DNA of 64,000 nucleotides. Origin: Candidatus Latescibacterota bacterium. Its GTDB lineage: Bacteria; Latescibacterota; UBA2968. The translations under genes and the position numbers were made by a program. Shown here piece by piece: positions 15,330 to 24,354 of this stretch. Numbering within the stretch: the first letter of the stretch is position 1; every line of letters begins with the position of its first letter. Location of the stretch: the NCBI GenBank assembly GCA_022824945.1, contig JAJDYX010000022.1:112419-176418 (forward strand), read 5' to 3'. The notes under the pieces are model-generated. The model searched no databases. It was given only the letters and a program-made list of their open reading frames with translations, and was not told where the DNA came from.

Positions 15330-17138
15330 CTAATCGCTATAACTGAGGCCATAACCATACGGGAAAAGCGGCTGGTAGGTTTCATCCCCCCTATTGGTAT
15401 TTTCATCTTCAGACTTTGGCCAGGAAAATGACAACTTGCCTTGAAAATCGCAATCACCAAAAAGAACATCGGCGACCCCTTGCCCTTCTGAACCGGGCAA
15501 CCATGCCGCCACAAAAGCAGACGCCGCGTTTAATTCCCTGTTAATAACCAGAGGCCGTCCCGATACCAGAACAACAACTAAGGGAATCCCTTTTGCCCTG
15601 ATATCTTCAATCGTCTGCAAATCCTCTGGATGCAACTCTGCCAATTCCAGACTCTCTCCGTAGGCCTCCTGTAATTTCATCAGACCGCTTATCTGAGATC
15701 CCACTTCTACTACAACATCATCTCCGCTTCGAATATCGCCTAAACCTTCGGCATAAGGCTTCTCGCCGATCGCGACAACGGCAACATCATATGCACCAGC
15801 ATCGACATCTGCGCCCCCCGTATGCAACACGGCCTGAGGTGCCAAATTAGCTATCCCCTCCCAAATTGAGGTACCACCTTCGATCAAATCATTGCCACAC
15901 ACGCCCTGCCATTCGACCGTCCAACCACCGCACTGATATCCGCGATTGTGGGCACTCTTACCGGCGACCAGAATCCGCGCATCCCTGTCCAGCGGTAGCA
16001 AACCATCTGTATTCTTGAGTAACACCAGAGATTTTCGCACCGCATCGCGCGCAACCTCCCTGTGCTCCTGTGAGCCAAAACACCTGTGACCTGCCCAATA
16101 ACTCTGTGAGGGCTTCGGCCTGTCAAATAAACCATAAGCAGATTTAACCGACAAAATCCGCCGCACCGCATCGTCAATCCTATCCATAGAAACGGTTTGT
16201 CGCTCAACGTGTTGCCTGACATGACCGATAAATTTTCTCCACGTTTCTGGCAACATAAACATATCAATGCCGGCATTCACTGATAGAGCGACCGCATCCC
16301 CATAATCGGACGATAGTTGACTTATACCCTCCCAATCGGAAACGATAAATCCCCCGAAACCCATCTCGCCCTTGAGGAGATGCGTAAGCAAATACTCGTG
16401 TCCGTGGCACTTATCCCCATTCCAACAATTGTAGGACGCCATAATAGTGAGCACACCCGCTTCAATAGCCGGGTAATAAGGCGCGATATGGATATTTTCC
16501 AATTCGGCTTTTGTCACTTCGGTATTTCCCTGATCGATCCCGTATGTGGTCCCCCCGTCGCCCACCCAGTGTTTGGCACACGCAATCACACTATCTTCGC
16601 CGAGATCATCCTGCAAGGCACCGACGAATCTGCCGGCATACGAAACAACAATCTCGGGATCTTCTGAATAGCTCTCGCAGCAACGCCCCCAGCGATTATC
16701 GCGTGCCACCGCCAGACTCGGCGCAAAAACCCATTGCACACCGCACGCGAGTACCTCGCGCACAGTAACCTGCGCAATACGCGCCATAAGATCGGGATCA
16801 TTGGCACATCCCAGGCCGATATTATGCGGAAATACGGTCGCACCCCTCACGTTATTATTGCCATGCACGGCATCTATACCGTAGAGAATGGGAATCCCCA
16901 GCGGCGTGTCAAGGGATGCATCCCAATAGGCATCGATCATATCGAGCCAGTCTTCCGGGCGATTATCGCCCGGATATGAACCGCCGCCGCTCAAAACCGA
17001 ACCTATATGATGGGCTTTGACCTCATCGGGACTGATCGTACTGCGCTCTGCCTGAACCATCTGACCGATTTTCTGGTCCAGACTCATCTCTGCAATCAGC
17101 GCTTCGACTCTCTCTACATCAACTATTAGCTCACGCAT
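15330..17138 (-). CDS. Glycoside hydrolase family 3 beta-glucosidase (ExoP-like)
   Basis: The 602-residue protein has the GH3 N-terminal TIM barrel (to about 350): YGIDAVHGNNN, the conserved KH at 189-190 and the nucleophile D268 in GFIVSDWEG. A C-terminal alpha/beta sandwich follows, with GEKPYAEGLGD carrying the likely acid/base Glu. The order and motifs fit the exo-beta-glucanase/beta-glucosidase branch. No signal peptide is evident, so it probably cleaves imported oligosaccharides in the cytoplasm. The ATG at 17138 overlaps the symporter stop (TGATG); a GTG one codon earlier is possible. It is the last gene of the 24068-15330 operon. Confidence 0.92.
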   Translation of the reverse strand: MRELIVDVERVEALIAEMSLDQKIGQMVQAERSTISPDEVKAHHIGSVLSGGGSYPGDNRPEDWLDMIDAYWDASLDTPLGIPILYGIDAVHGNNNVRGATVFPHNIGLGCANDPDLMARIAQVTVREVLACGVQWVFAPSLAVARDNRWGRCCESYSEDPEIVVSYAGRFVGALQDDLGEDSVIACAKHWVGDGGTTYGIDQGNTEVTKAELENIHIAPYYPAIEAGVLTIMASYNCWNGDKCHGHEYLLTHLLKGEMGFGGFIVSDWEGISQLSSDYGDAVALSVNAGIDMFMLPETWRKFIGHVRQHVERQTVSMDRIDDAVRRILSVKSAYGLFDRPKPSQSYWAGHRCFGSQEHREVARDAVRKSLVLLKNTDGLLPLDRDARILVAGKSAHNRGYQCGGWTVEWQGVCGNDLIEGGTSIWEGIANLAPQAVLHTGGADVDAGAYDVAVVAIGEKPYAEGLGDIRSGDDVVVEVGSQISGLMKLQEAYGESLELAELHPEDLQTIEDIRAKGIPLVVVLVSGRPLVINRELNAASAFVAAWLPGSEGQGVADVLFGDCDFQGKLSFSWPKSEDENTNRGDETYQPLFPYGYGLSYSD

Positions 17139-18592
17139 CACGCATCTCCGACTGCCACACTGCCGCGCCTGCGTTCAAGTTCCTCACGCACCTGATGGGC
17201 TTTTTCCTCAGTGAGCGTATATGTCGCAATCGCCCAAATTGCAATACCAGAGAAGATCATGGGAACGACAACATCAAAAAACCTCAGCAGAAAGAGGGTG
17301 TGCTCGGACTGAGCCTCTCCCAAAGCCACATCAAATCCAGTCAAATTGAGCAGAGGGCCGCCTACCGCCAATGCCATGGACTGGCCGAGTTTCACCATCC
17401 ACCAATATACCGAGCCAAATATCCCCTCCCTGCGCTCATTGGTCTCCAACTCGTCAAGGTCGCAAACATCCGCGACCATAGACGGCATCAAGGTAAACAA
17501 CCCGCCCAGGCCAAAGGCGATCAATGGCATAGGCAACACCACCAACAAGGGAATATCGGGATTGTAGCAAAACCACTTTAGCCCATACCCAATAATAGAA
17601 ATCCCCGTAGAAAGAAAAAATGCCCGCCTCTTGCCGATCTTCGTACCCACATAGGTGATGAGAATGACCACCAAAAATGCGGATACGGTCGCTGTCGTAC
17701 CCGCATAACCAAGATACTTCGATCCTATATTTTGATCGCCGCCAGAAACGTAGTAGATAATCACATAAGCCTGAAAAGAAGCGATCATGATAAAGCCATT
17801 GAACACGAGAAATGTCGCCGCGCACAGCTTGAGAAACGGACGAAATTTCAGCGTGGTGACAAACCCCTTAAAAAAGCTGATCATGCTTCGCCTAAATTCC
17901 GCGAAAAAGGGCTTCTTCTCTTTGGGCGTCGCATCATCGGTTTTAAATCGCTCCTTGAGAAAAATTGCGGGCAATATACCAATGACAATTGTCGCAATCC
18001 CAATGGCGATGCCCAATCCCGCAGCTCCATCAACCATATCATCGAACATCTCGTACTGCATAATCCACAAAAACCACGGCGACAACAAATAGGCGAGTTG
18101 ACCGATAAAATTTTGCACCCCCATCAGGCGCGTGCGCTCGTGATAATCCGGCGTCAACTCATAGCCGAGTGCCACCCACGGCGTTGCAAAAACCGTATAA
18201 GCGAGAAAAAAGAGGATTGAACCGGCGAGAAAAAAATAAAAATAGAACATCTCGCTCTGACCGCGCGGCAATTGCCACAGCAGCGCGAAAATAAGCCCCG
18301 CAGCAATCGCACCGCAGAAAATGTAAGGCCGCCGCCGTCCCCATTTCGACCGCGTATTATCGGAGAGATACCCCATCAGCGGATCGGTAATCGCGTCGGT
18401 CACGCGAGGCAATGCCCCCAGCAATCCCACAAGTGCGGGATTCATCCCCAGACCGAGGTTCAACACGATCACCATGCCACCAATCGCGCCTGCGAGCAAA
18501 TTATTGACAAATGCACCCAACCCATAAATTAACTTTTGACCAAATGAAATTCGATCTTCCGGCGCGGTTTCGTAATGCATTGTATCGTTCAT
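17138..18592 (-). CDS. GPH-type sugar:cation symporter (MFS)
   Basis: The 484-residue protein has about 12 membrane helices and the features of the glycoside-pentoside-hexuronide family (MelB-like): an N-terminal FGQKLIYGLGAF, the DPLMGYLSDNTRSKWGRRRPYI loop (given here as one motif in two halves, DPLMGYLSD and RSKWGRRRPYI) and a central cytoplasmic loop rich in Lys. It imports oligosaccharides with Na+ or H+. It starts behind AAAGGATTCTC and sits between secreted glycan-binding lipoproteins and the GH3 enzyme, as expected for uptake of released oligosaccharides. Confidence 0.9.
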   Translation of the reverse strand: MNDTMHYETAPEDRISFGQKLIYGLGAFVNNLLAGAIGGMVIVLNLGLGMNPALVGLLGALPRVTDAITDPLMGYLSDNTRSKWGRRRPYIFCGAIAAGLIFALLWQLPRGQSEMFYFYFFLAGSILFFLAYTVFATPWVALGYELTPDYHERTRLMGVQNFIGQLAYLLSPWFLWIMQYEMFDDMVDGAAGLGIAIGIATIVIGILPAIFLKERFKTDDATPKEKKPFFAEFRRSMISFFKGFVTTLKFRPFLKLCAATFLVFNGFIMIASFQAYVIIYYVSGGDQNIGSKYLGYAGTTATVSAFLVVILITYVGTKIGKRRAFFLSTGISIIGYGLKWFCYNPDIPLLVVLPMPLIAFGLGGLFTLMPSMVADVCDLDELETNERREGIFGSVYWWMVKLGQSMALAVGGPLLNLTGFDVALGEAQSEHTLFLLRFFDVVVPMIFSGIAIWAIATYTLTEEKAHQVREELERRRGSVAVGDA

Positions 18593-18634
18593 GAGAATCC
18601 TTTGTTGAACCTACCTCGCGGCGATGAACTTCAG

Positions 18635-20383
18635 CTATTTACCCTCATCGGTAAAATAGACATTGTCGAGAAGCATTACATCCCCCGCGCTGCCGCCCGG
18701 TCCCGTCAGATTGAAAGGCGAAGAAACCGCTGACAGATTCAAACCATCCCCAGCAAAGTCAGCCAGTGGAATCACCAGCGTGTGCCACATTCCGTCATTG
18801 ACATATCCATATGCACTCGCCTTGACAATATGGCGGTCATTATTAGCACCCGTCATCCCAATCTCAATATTTGTAAAAGTCGCCGATTTCAAGCTGATGT
18901 ATAACGTGCCAAATGCACTCAGATCCCGCGTGCTATCCCAATGAATCCCAAACCCCCACCAGGCATTGCCCCCGTGAACAATCCCATCCGAAATCATACC
19001 CTCGAGACGATCTTCCGAAGCCTCTAACGCCACGGTATTTTCATACAGATAAAGGTGCGTGTTCTCACCGTTAATCTCAACACTATCAGACTTACCACCT
19101 TCGTAAAAACGACCAACACTAAGCCGCTTTTCGCCTGCCTGAAATGGATCGACCATTGGATCACCGCTCGGGACACCAACCCCGGCATTCTCAGTAGTGA
19201 AATACACATTGTCCAGGAGCGCAAAATCTCCCGCATTGCCGCCCGGCCCCGTCAGATTCAAAGGCGAAGAAACTGCTGACAGATTCAAGCCATCCTTGAC
19301 AAAATCCGCCAGTGGAATCGCCAGCGTGTGCCACATTCCGTCATTGACATATCCATATGCACTCGCCTTGACAATGTGGCGGTCATTATTCGCACCCGTC
19401 ATACCGATCTCGATATCGGCAAAAGTAGTTGATTGAAAACTGATATACAGCGTACCCCACGCACTCAGATCCCGAGTGTCATTCCAATGCACCCCCATCC
19501 CCCACCAACCACCCCCACCATGTACGAGGCGATCTGAACTGAGACCTTCAATGCGATCATTGGAAACCTCTATCGCCACGGTATTTTCATACAAATAGAG
19601 ATGCGTATTCTCCTGGTTAATCTCAATATTTTCAGAACTTCCACCTTCGTAAAAACCGCCAATACTGAGCCGTTGTTCGCCCTCCTGATAGGGGTATGGG
19701 CCGGGCAACGGAGGACCAATAGCAGCTGCTTCATTCGCCTCTACATTCTCAGTCGTAAAATACACATTGTCCAAAATCGCATAATCTCCCGCATTGCCAC
19801 CCGGTCCCGTCAGATTCAAAGGCGAAGAAACTGCTGACAAGTTCAAACCATCCCGGATAAAATCCGCCAGTGGAATCGCCAGCGTGTGCCACATCCCGTC
19901 ATTGACATATCCATACGCACTCGCCAAAACAACATGACGATCATCATTCGCACCTGTCATACCGATCTCGATATCGGCAAAAGTCGTCGATTGAAAGCTA
20001 ATATACATCGTGCCCCACGCGCTCAAATCCCTAGGGCTATCCCAATGCACCCCCATCCCCCACCAGGCACCTCCTGCATGTACGAGACGATCCGCCTCAA
20101 GTCCTTCGAGACGGTCGCCCGAAAAACTCAGAGTCACGGTATTTTCATACAGATAGAGATGCGTATTATCCTGATTAATCTCAATATTTTCAGAACTCCC
20201 GCCTTCGTAAAAGCCACCAATACTGAGCCTCGGCTCACCCTCTACGTAAGGATCGGGACCAACAATGGGGCTTAAACCGGAATCGAACGGCACCTGATCT
20301 TCGTAGTTGGGATCGCTAATTCCCGAGCGGCACCCGGCCAGAACCACCAGGAGCAACAAGCCTGTAATTGTCCTTATATTCAT
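18635..20383 (-). CDS. Lipoprotein with three near-identical glycan-binding-like repeats
   Basis: The 582-residue protein starts with a lipoprotein signal and lipobox LLVVLAGC (Cys18). It then carries three copies of a roughly 170-residue beta-sandwich module (about 46-215, 232-400 and 414-582). Each copy repeats EGE.RLSIGGFYEGG, THLYLYENTV, a WWGMGVHW segment, DLSAWGT.YISFQ, IEIGMTGANNDRH and PLNLTGPGG..LDNVYFT. The pattern resembles the C-terminal galactose-binding-like domain of ExoP-type enzymes, so sugar binding at the cell surface is likely. Its start overlaps the preceding stop (ATGA). The three copies are highly similar in DNA as well, implying recent amplification or gene conversion. 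Confidence 0.8.
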   Translation of the reverse strand: MNIRTITGLLLLVVLAGCRSGISDPNYEDQVPFDSGLSPIVGPDPYVEGEPRLSIGGFYEGGSSENIEINQDNTHLYLYENTVTLSFSGDRLEGLEADRLVHAGGAWWGMGVHWDSPRDLSAWGTMYISFQSTTFADIEIGMTGANDDRHVVLASAYGYVNDGMWHTLAIPLADFIRDGLNLSAVSSPLNLTGPGGNAGDYAILDNVYFTTENVEANEAAAIGPPLPGPYPYQEGEQRLSIGGFYEGGSSENIEINQENTHLYLYENTVAIEVSNDRIEGLSSDRLVHGGGGWWGMGVHWNDTRDLSAWGTLYISFQSTTFADIEIGMTGANNDRHIVKASAYGYVNDGMWHTLAIPLADFVKDGLNLSAVSSPLNLTGPGGNAGDFALLDNVYFTTENAGVGVPSGDPMVDPFQAGEKRLSVGRFYEGGKSDSVEINGENTHLYLYENTVALEASEDRLEGMISDGIVHGGNAWWGFGIHWDSTRDLSAFGTLYISLKSATFTNIEIGMTGANNDRHIVKASAYGYVNDGMWHTLVIPLADFAGDGLNLSAVSSPFNLTGPGGSAGDVMLLDNVYFTDEGK

Positions 20384-20943
20384 TGTCTCACCGCTTTCAA
20401 ATTGCCGTCGGGTCCCTGCACCAGAACCCAGCCGCCAGTGGGCGTGCCACCGAGTTCGATAATCCCATTGAACGCCGCTGTCACCAATTCAAAAAAGGTC
20501 TTACTGTTCGCGTCATAACTAGATGCATCGGGGAAATTGTCGAGCACCGACTGGTACGCGCCAATAGCCATCTCGCGCACCGTGTCCAAATCTTCTGGCC
20601 TCGCCTTGCCCTGTGACCATATCTGATGCAGACTGATAGCAACATAATACTGATGTTCGCCCGTGGGCTGTACGACCAGCCAGGTTGCCCAACTGTAAAA
20701 GGCAGCCACATGATTGCCGCTGTTGTGAATATCCCACTTGGTCGTCTCACCTGAAGATGCGCGGGCAAACGGATTGTTGGGATCGTCGAGAACCGCTTTG
20801 CTCGGATGGATGCCCGCTTCTTTGTCGAACACCACAAACGGCGCATCGCTAAATGAACTGCCATAGACAAAATCGCCCGGCTCCGAACACGCACTCAGGA
20901 CGAGAAGCACCAGCAGACCAGTGATATTTTGTGCTAATTTCAT
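20380..20943 (-). CDS. Lipoprotein of unknown function in glycan operon
   Basis: The 187-residue protein starts at ATG 20943 with a lipoprotein signal and LVLSAC lipobox; the frame is open upstream inside the hydrolase gene but only this start gives a signal peptide. The mature part begins SEPGDFVYGSSFSDAPFVV and is mixed alpha/beta with several Trp (HVAAFYSWATWLVV, ISLHQIWSQG). I do not recognise the family. It begins 8 bases after the hydrolase stop and overlaps the triple-repeat lipoprotein by four bases, so it is co-translated with glycan-handling proteins and probably acts at the surface. Confidence 0.65.
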   Translation of the reverse strand: MKLAQNITGLLVLLVLSACSEPGDFVYGSSFSDAPFVVFDKEAGIHPSKAVLDDPNNPFARASSGETTKWDIHNSGNHVAAFYSWATWLVVQPTGEHQYYVAISLHQIWSQGKARPEDLDTVREMAIGAYQSVLDNFPDASSYDANSKTFFELVTAAFNGIIELGGTPTGGWVLVQGPDGNLKAVRQ

Positions 20944-20951
20944 GTCATCCC

Positions 20952-23900
20952 TCACAGGCCAACGTTGACGTAAATACCAATCTCCAACTCTCGACCGCGC
21001 CTGGTTGAGCGAGTGGGATCGGGTACGAACTCCGAAGAATTTTCGTCGAGTGTGCGGAACTGTGCACGCACGCCAAACCGCGTTCCAAGCCCTTCCAGAC
21101 CAGCCGGTGCCAGACCATAGGAAGCATCCAGGTACCACTGTATTGGATAGGTCAAATTAAAATCGCGATGGAAGTCATAAGGCCCCCAATCGTCAAAGTG
21201 CAGTTTTGTTCTGGCGTGAAAAGTCCGCCACCACATACTCATATCAATGCCATAACGCCTGATCAGACGCGGATCTTCGCCGCGCGATTGCCCCTCACCT
21301 ACCAAAAGCGTAGTCACCACACGTGTATCGCGACTCGGGTTGTGGACCGTGTGCAGCTTGACTTCCCATACATCCTCTGCCGGTGGTGCCGCGCCAAAAG
21401 CGGCGATACTCCCATCTCCGAGCGTGAAGGTATTCGCATCGCGCTGTTCCGGCTGATGGCGATACCAGATGTCCAGGGCAGCCACAAAACCGGCGTCTTC
21501 CTTAATATCGCGATCCCATGTATGGAACCACGTACCGGGCGTGGGATCATAAACGAGGAGTAGTTCTCCGGCAATGGTCTCACGGTTATCACCCACCACA
21601 AAGGGGTCATCAATAATACTACGCGGGCGCACAGCCGGATAATAAATCCCCGTAATGCGGTTGTAAAAATCGTCAATTTTCGGATTGGCCGGTATGATGG
21701 GTTTCTGATACAGAAATTGTGGCGCAATCTCAAAAAGTCCGGCTCTCGTGGAAAACCCGGTTGAAAGTGCCCAGTGATTGCCCCGCCCACTCTCCTTAAT
21801 TGACCAACCAGTCAAAAGGGTCGCGTAATCATAGCCTCCATCCGCAACAGGTCCCATCAAACTGCTCTGTGCATACCAACGCAGGGGTGTGCCGTTATAA
21901 ATAATACGCGCCCTGCCGCCAAACGTATCGCCCAGGCGAACCTCGTCGTCAATGATCGCATATCCAGAATCCAGATAGCTGCTACCATCGGTCTTTTCAG
22001 CCCAGGTGAACAGATCGCCAACCTTGGGCGACCCTGAGAAGATCCCACCAAATTCGAGCGTAAAAGATCCGGTATCGTAGCCAAAGTAGAACGACGACCG
22101 CCGATTCAATGGTTCGGGAACCGCAAAACTCGTCTGCGCGCCAGACGCTTCAACAATATCTTCGTGGTGGATGAAGGCATAACGCCATTTGCCAGAGGTG
22201 CGGTAATACTTGACGAGCACAGCGGCATTTGCGCCCCACCACAACTCGGGACCGATAGCCACTTTCAAGCCATTCATTTCGCCTTTGCCTGTAAACTCAA
22301 AACCGATGGGCGCTTGCCCATTGTAAATATCGAGATTGGGACCGTAATTGGCTTCGGGATAAAGACCGAAAAAATCTCCCTCGTACCCCCAGTGGAAGTG
22401 ACCTGTACGGAAAAATCCATTGAGCGTAAATCCGGGCTGTTCGATGGTAAGATCGGCGGCATAGATGGCAAAGCGATCGGCAACTTTTCGCGCCGCGCGC
22501 GAAGGTGCTTCCCCCGGTTCGGGCACAACGACCTCTAAAGCTCGCGTTTCGTAAAAAATATTGTCGAGTCGGTTCTGCGCCACGGCACCCACGCCGTGCA
22601 AAGACAACCTCGCACTCACGCCAGGCCCCGGATTGATCTCAAAATCCGTCCAGAACGACTCGGTGTGCCCGAGCAGTTGTTCTTCTCCACGCTCAGTCTG
22701 TGCATTTCCACTGCTCACACTCGACTCATACCGCAGGCGGATATCGCTCACGCGAACAACGCCCAGCCTCTCGACTTCGGACAGCGCGCGCCCCGTAGCG
22801 TAATGATGGATGTGGTCGGCTATGCGAATGCTGCCGAAGTGCTGTGCGACGCGCTCAGCCGTTGTCGTCGGTGCATAAGGGTCAAGTGCAAATGCCTCTC
22901 GCAAAACATAGTAAGCCGTTCTCGGTGTTACCGTGGCAAATTTGTTTTCATCGGGCCAGTTTTTAGCAGCAATCCCCCACCACTCTTCGTTCATATTGTT
23001 GCGCCCCTCCACATAGTCGTGTGGATAGGCCGCCGTAACCCAGCTCGCATTGGTATCGTGAACATCGAGGTTTTCTTCCTGACGAAATTTCCACCACCCA
23101 TCCGCCCACTGAAAAATAAAACCGCCGATAGACGTGCCGGCCTTACCCTTGCCATACGATTGCTCGTAAATTTCTCGCCACTGCCCGAGCAGGTACCAGG
23201 CTTGAGATACGTCATCCTCCTTCTCGAGGCGTGCATCGTAGGCATCGGCCCCAAACTCTGTGTAGATAAAGGGGACATTGAGTTCCTTGCGAACGCGCTC
23301 AAAAAGGTCCCCGCTCGATACACCGCGATAAACATTGCCCCCCATCGCGTCAATATCTTTGCAGGTTCGGGCGATAATATCGAGGTAGTGAATATCGCCA
23401 TTGGCAAGCGCGACAGGGCGCTTGTCATCGAGACTTTTGATCAGAGTTGCGGCCTCGCCCATGAGAGAATAAAGGTGTTCGGCACGCGGGTCGGAGGCAC
23501 CTTCGGGCAAGTCCTGAATCTCAAAACCCGTCCACGCCAACCCGTAGTTATTCTCGTTGCCGAGTAAATAGATGAGCACGCCCCGTGTATCCACATAGCG
23601 CTCAACTGTCGTGCGCAAATCGTCCAGAATAGCCTTGCGCGTATCCGGATCGCCGTAGTCGGTATTCGGCACAAAAACCCCATTGATTTCAAAGCCATAG
23701 CGCCCCATCAAGTGATTGACCGCAGACATGATGCCGTATTTTTCATAGATATATTCCACCCAGCGCGGCGGAATATCTGAAAACAAACGAATGGCATTGA
23801 CGCCCATATCGCGCATCATCGCCATCTCGTTGTCCAGCACTTGCATAATAAACGCATCGGACTGATCCCACAGTGAATAGCTATAGTTTTCGCCGATGGG

Positions 23901-24068
23901 GATATAGCCCCAGTTCATACCAAATACCATAAAATCTTTGCCATCGACCTGGAGCTTCCAGCCGCGGTCATCGTGAAAAACGACCACTTCGTTTGGTTGT
24001 GCCCACACAACCTCGAACGAAGAGACACTCACGAGCAATAGCACAGTCAAAAGATATCGGTTCATCAT
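20952..24068 (-). CDS. Secreted clan GH-A glycoside hydrolase fused to an outer-membrane-barrel-like domain
   Basis: The protein is 1038 residues with signal peptide MMNRYLLTVLLLVSVSSF ending near VWAQ. Residues 30-330 are a TIM-barrel hydrolase: GNENN with acid/base E172 and IYTEFGAD with nucleophile E271, as in GH2/GH5-type enzymes. Residues 330-480 continue with an aromatic-rich region (FIFQWADGWWKF). About 480-1038 is long, beta-rich and Trp/Tyr-rich with alternating strands (LRWYAQSSLMG, WHTWDRDIKED, MSMWWRTFHARTKLHF, LEIGIYVNVGL), resembling an outer-membrane barrel or large surface module. The start is set by the signal peptide and by the sigma-54 promoter 55 bases upstream. It is the first gene of the operon and presumably cuts polymer at the cell surface. 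Confidence 0.78.
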   Translation of the reverse strand: MMNRYLLTVLLLVSVSSFEVVWAQPNEVVVFHDDRGWKLQVDGKDFMVFGMNWGYIPIGENYSYSLWDQSDAFIMQVLDNEMAMMRDMGVNAIRLFSDIPPRWVEYIYEKYGIMSAVNHLMGRYGFEINGVFVPNTDYGDPDTRKAILDDLRTTVERYVDTRGVLIYLLGNENNYGLAWTGFEIQDLPEGASDPRAEHLYSLMGEAATLIKSLDDKRPVALANGDIHYLDIIARTCKDIDAMGGNVYRGVSSGDLFERVRKELNVPFIYTEFGADAYDARLEKEDDVSQAWYLLGQWREIYEQSYGKGKAGTSIGGFIFQWADGWWKFRQEENLDVHDTNASWVTAAYPHDYVEGRNNMNEEWWGIAAKNWPDENKFATVTPRTAYYVLREAFALDPYAPTTTAERVAQHFGSIRIADHIHHYATGRALSEVERLGVVRVSDIRLRYESSVSSGNAQTERGEEQLLGHTESFWTDFEINPGPGVSARLSLHGVGAVAQNRLDNIFYETRALEVVVPEPGEAPSRAARKVADRFAIYAADLTIEQPGFTLNGFFRTGHFHWGYEGDFFGLYPEANYGPNLDIYNGQAPIGFEFTGKGEMNGLKVAIGPELWWGANAAVLVKYYRTSGKWRYAFIHHEDIVEASGAQTSFAVPEPLNRRSSFYFGYDTGSFTLEFGGIFSGSPKVGDLFTWAEKTDGSSYLDSGYAIIDDEVRLGDTFGGRARIIYNGTPLRWYAQSSLMGPVADGGYDYATLLTGWSIKESGRGNHWALSTGFSTRAGLFEIAPQFLYQKPIIPANPKIDDFYNRITGIYYPAVRPRSIIDDPFVVGDNRETIAGELLLVYDPTPGTWFHTWDRDIKEDAGFVAALDIWYRHQPEQRDANTFTLGDGSIAAFGAAPPAEDVWEVKLHTVHNPSRDTRVVTTLLVGEGQSRGEDPRLIRRYGIDMSMWWRTFHARTKLHFDDWGPYDFHRDFNLTYPIQWYLDASYGLAPAGLEGLGTRFGVRAQFRTLDENSSEFVPDPTRSTRRGRELEIGIYVNVGL

Positions 24069-24132
24069 ATTGAAAACCCAATATAAAGAGTTGGAATTCA
24101 AGCCCGGATTGATTTTTTTCATGCAAAAACTC

Positions 24133-24148
24133 TGCAACATGCGTGCCA
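24133..24148 (-). promoter_or_regulatory. Sigma-54 (-24/-12) promoter of the glycan operon
   Basis: On the minus strand TGGCACG (24148-24142), four bases CATG, TTGCA (24137-24133): an essentially perfect -24/-12 element with correct spacing. The predicted start is near 24123, giving a leader of about 55 bases to the hydrolase ATG. The gene immediately upstream encodes a sigma-54 activator. Confidence 0.85.
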
Positions 24149-24246
24149 CATAAATTGTTTCAAGCAATATATATCCATAAAGCATTATTTTTATTACATA
24201 TAATTTATAGAACCAATAAAAAAAGCCAACCTGTATTTTTGTCAAA

Positions 24247-24353
24247 GGGTCCATATATGGCCCCAAAAACAATCAGGATGGCTCTTATATTGTTTATTAA
24301 CAGATATTTAAAACTAAAAGGCCATATTTAACCTTAAAAGACCAAATATAACC
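24247..24353 (-). promoter_or_regulatory. Candidate upstream activator sites for the sigma-54 regulator
   Basis: Two tandem 20-bp repeats (24314-24333 and 24334-24353) match at 16 of 20 positions and contain ATATTTGGTC / AAATATGGCC cores on the minus strand. A palindrome with CCATATATGG at its heart and GGG/CCC flanks lies at 24247-24264. They sit about 130-220 bases upstream of the sigma-54 start, the usual enhancer distance, and directly after the regulator stop codon. Confidence 0.6.
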
Positions 24354-24354
24354 C

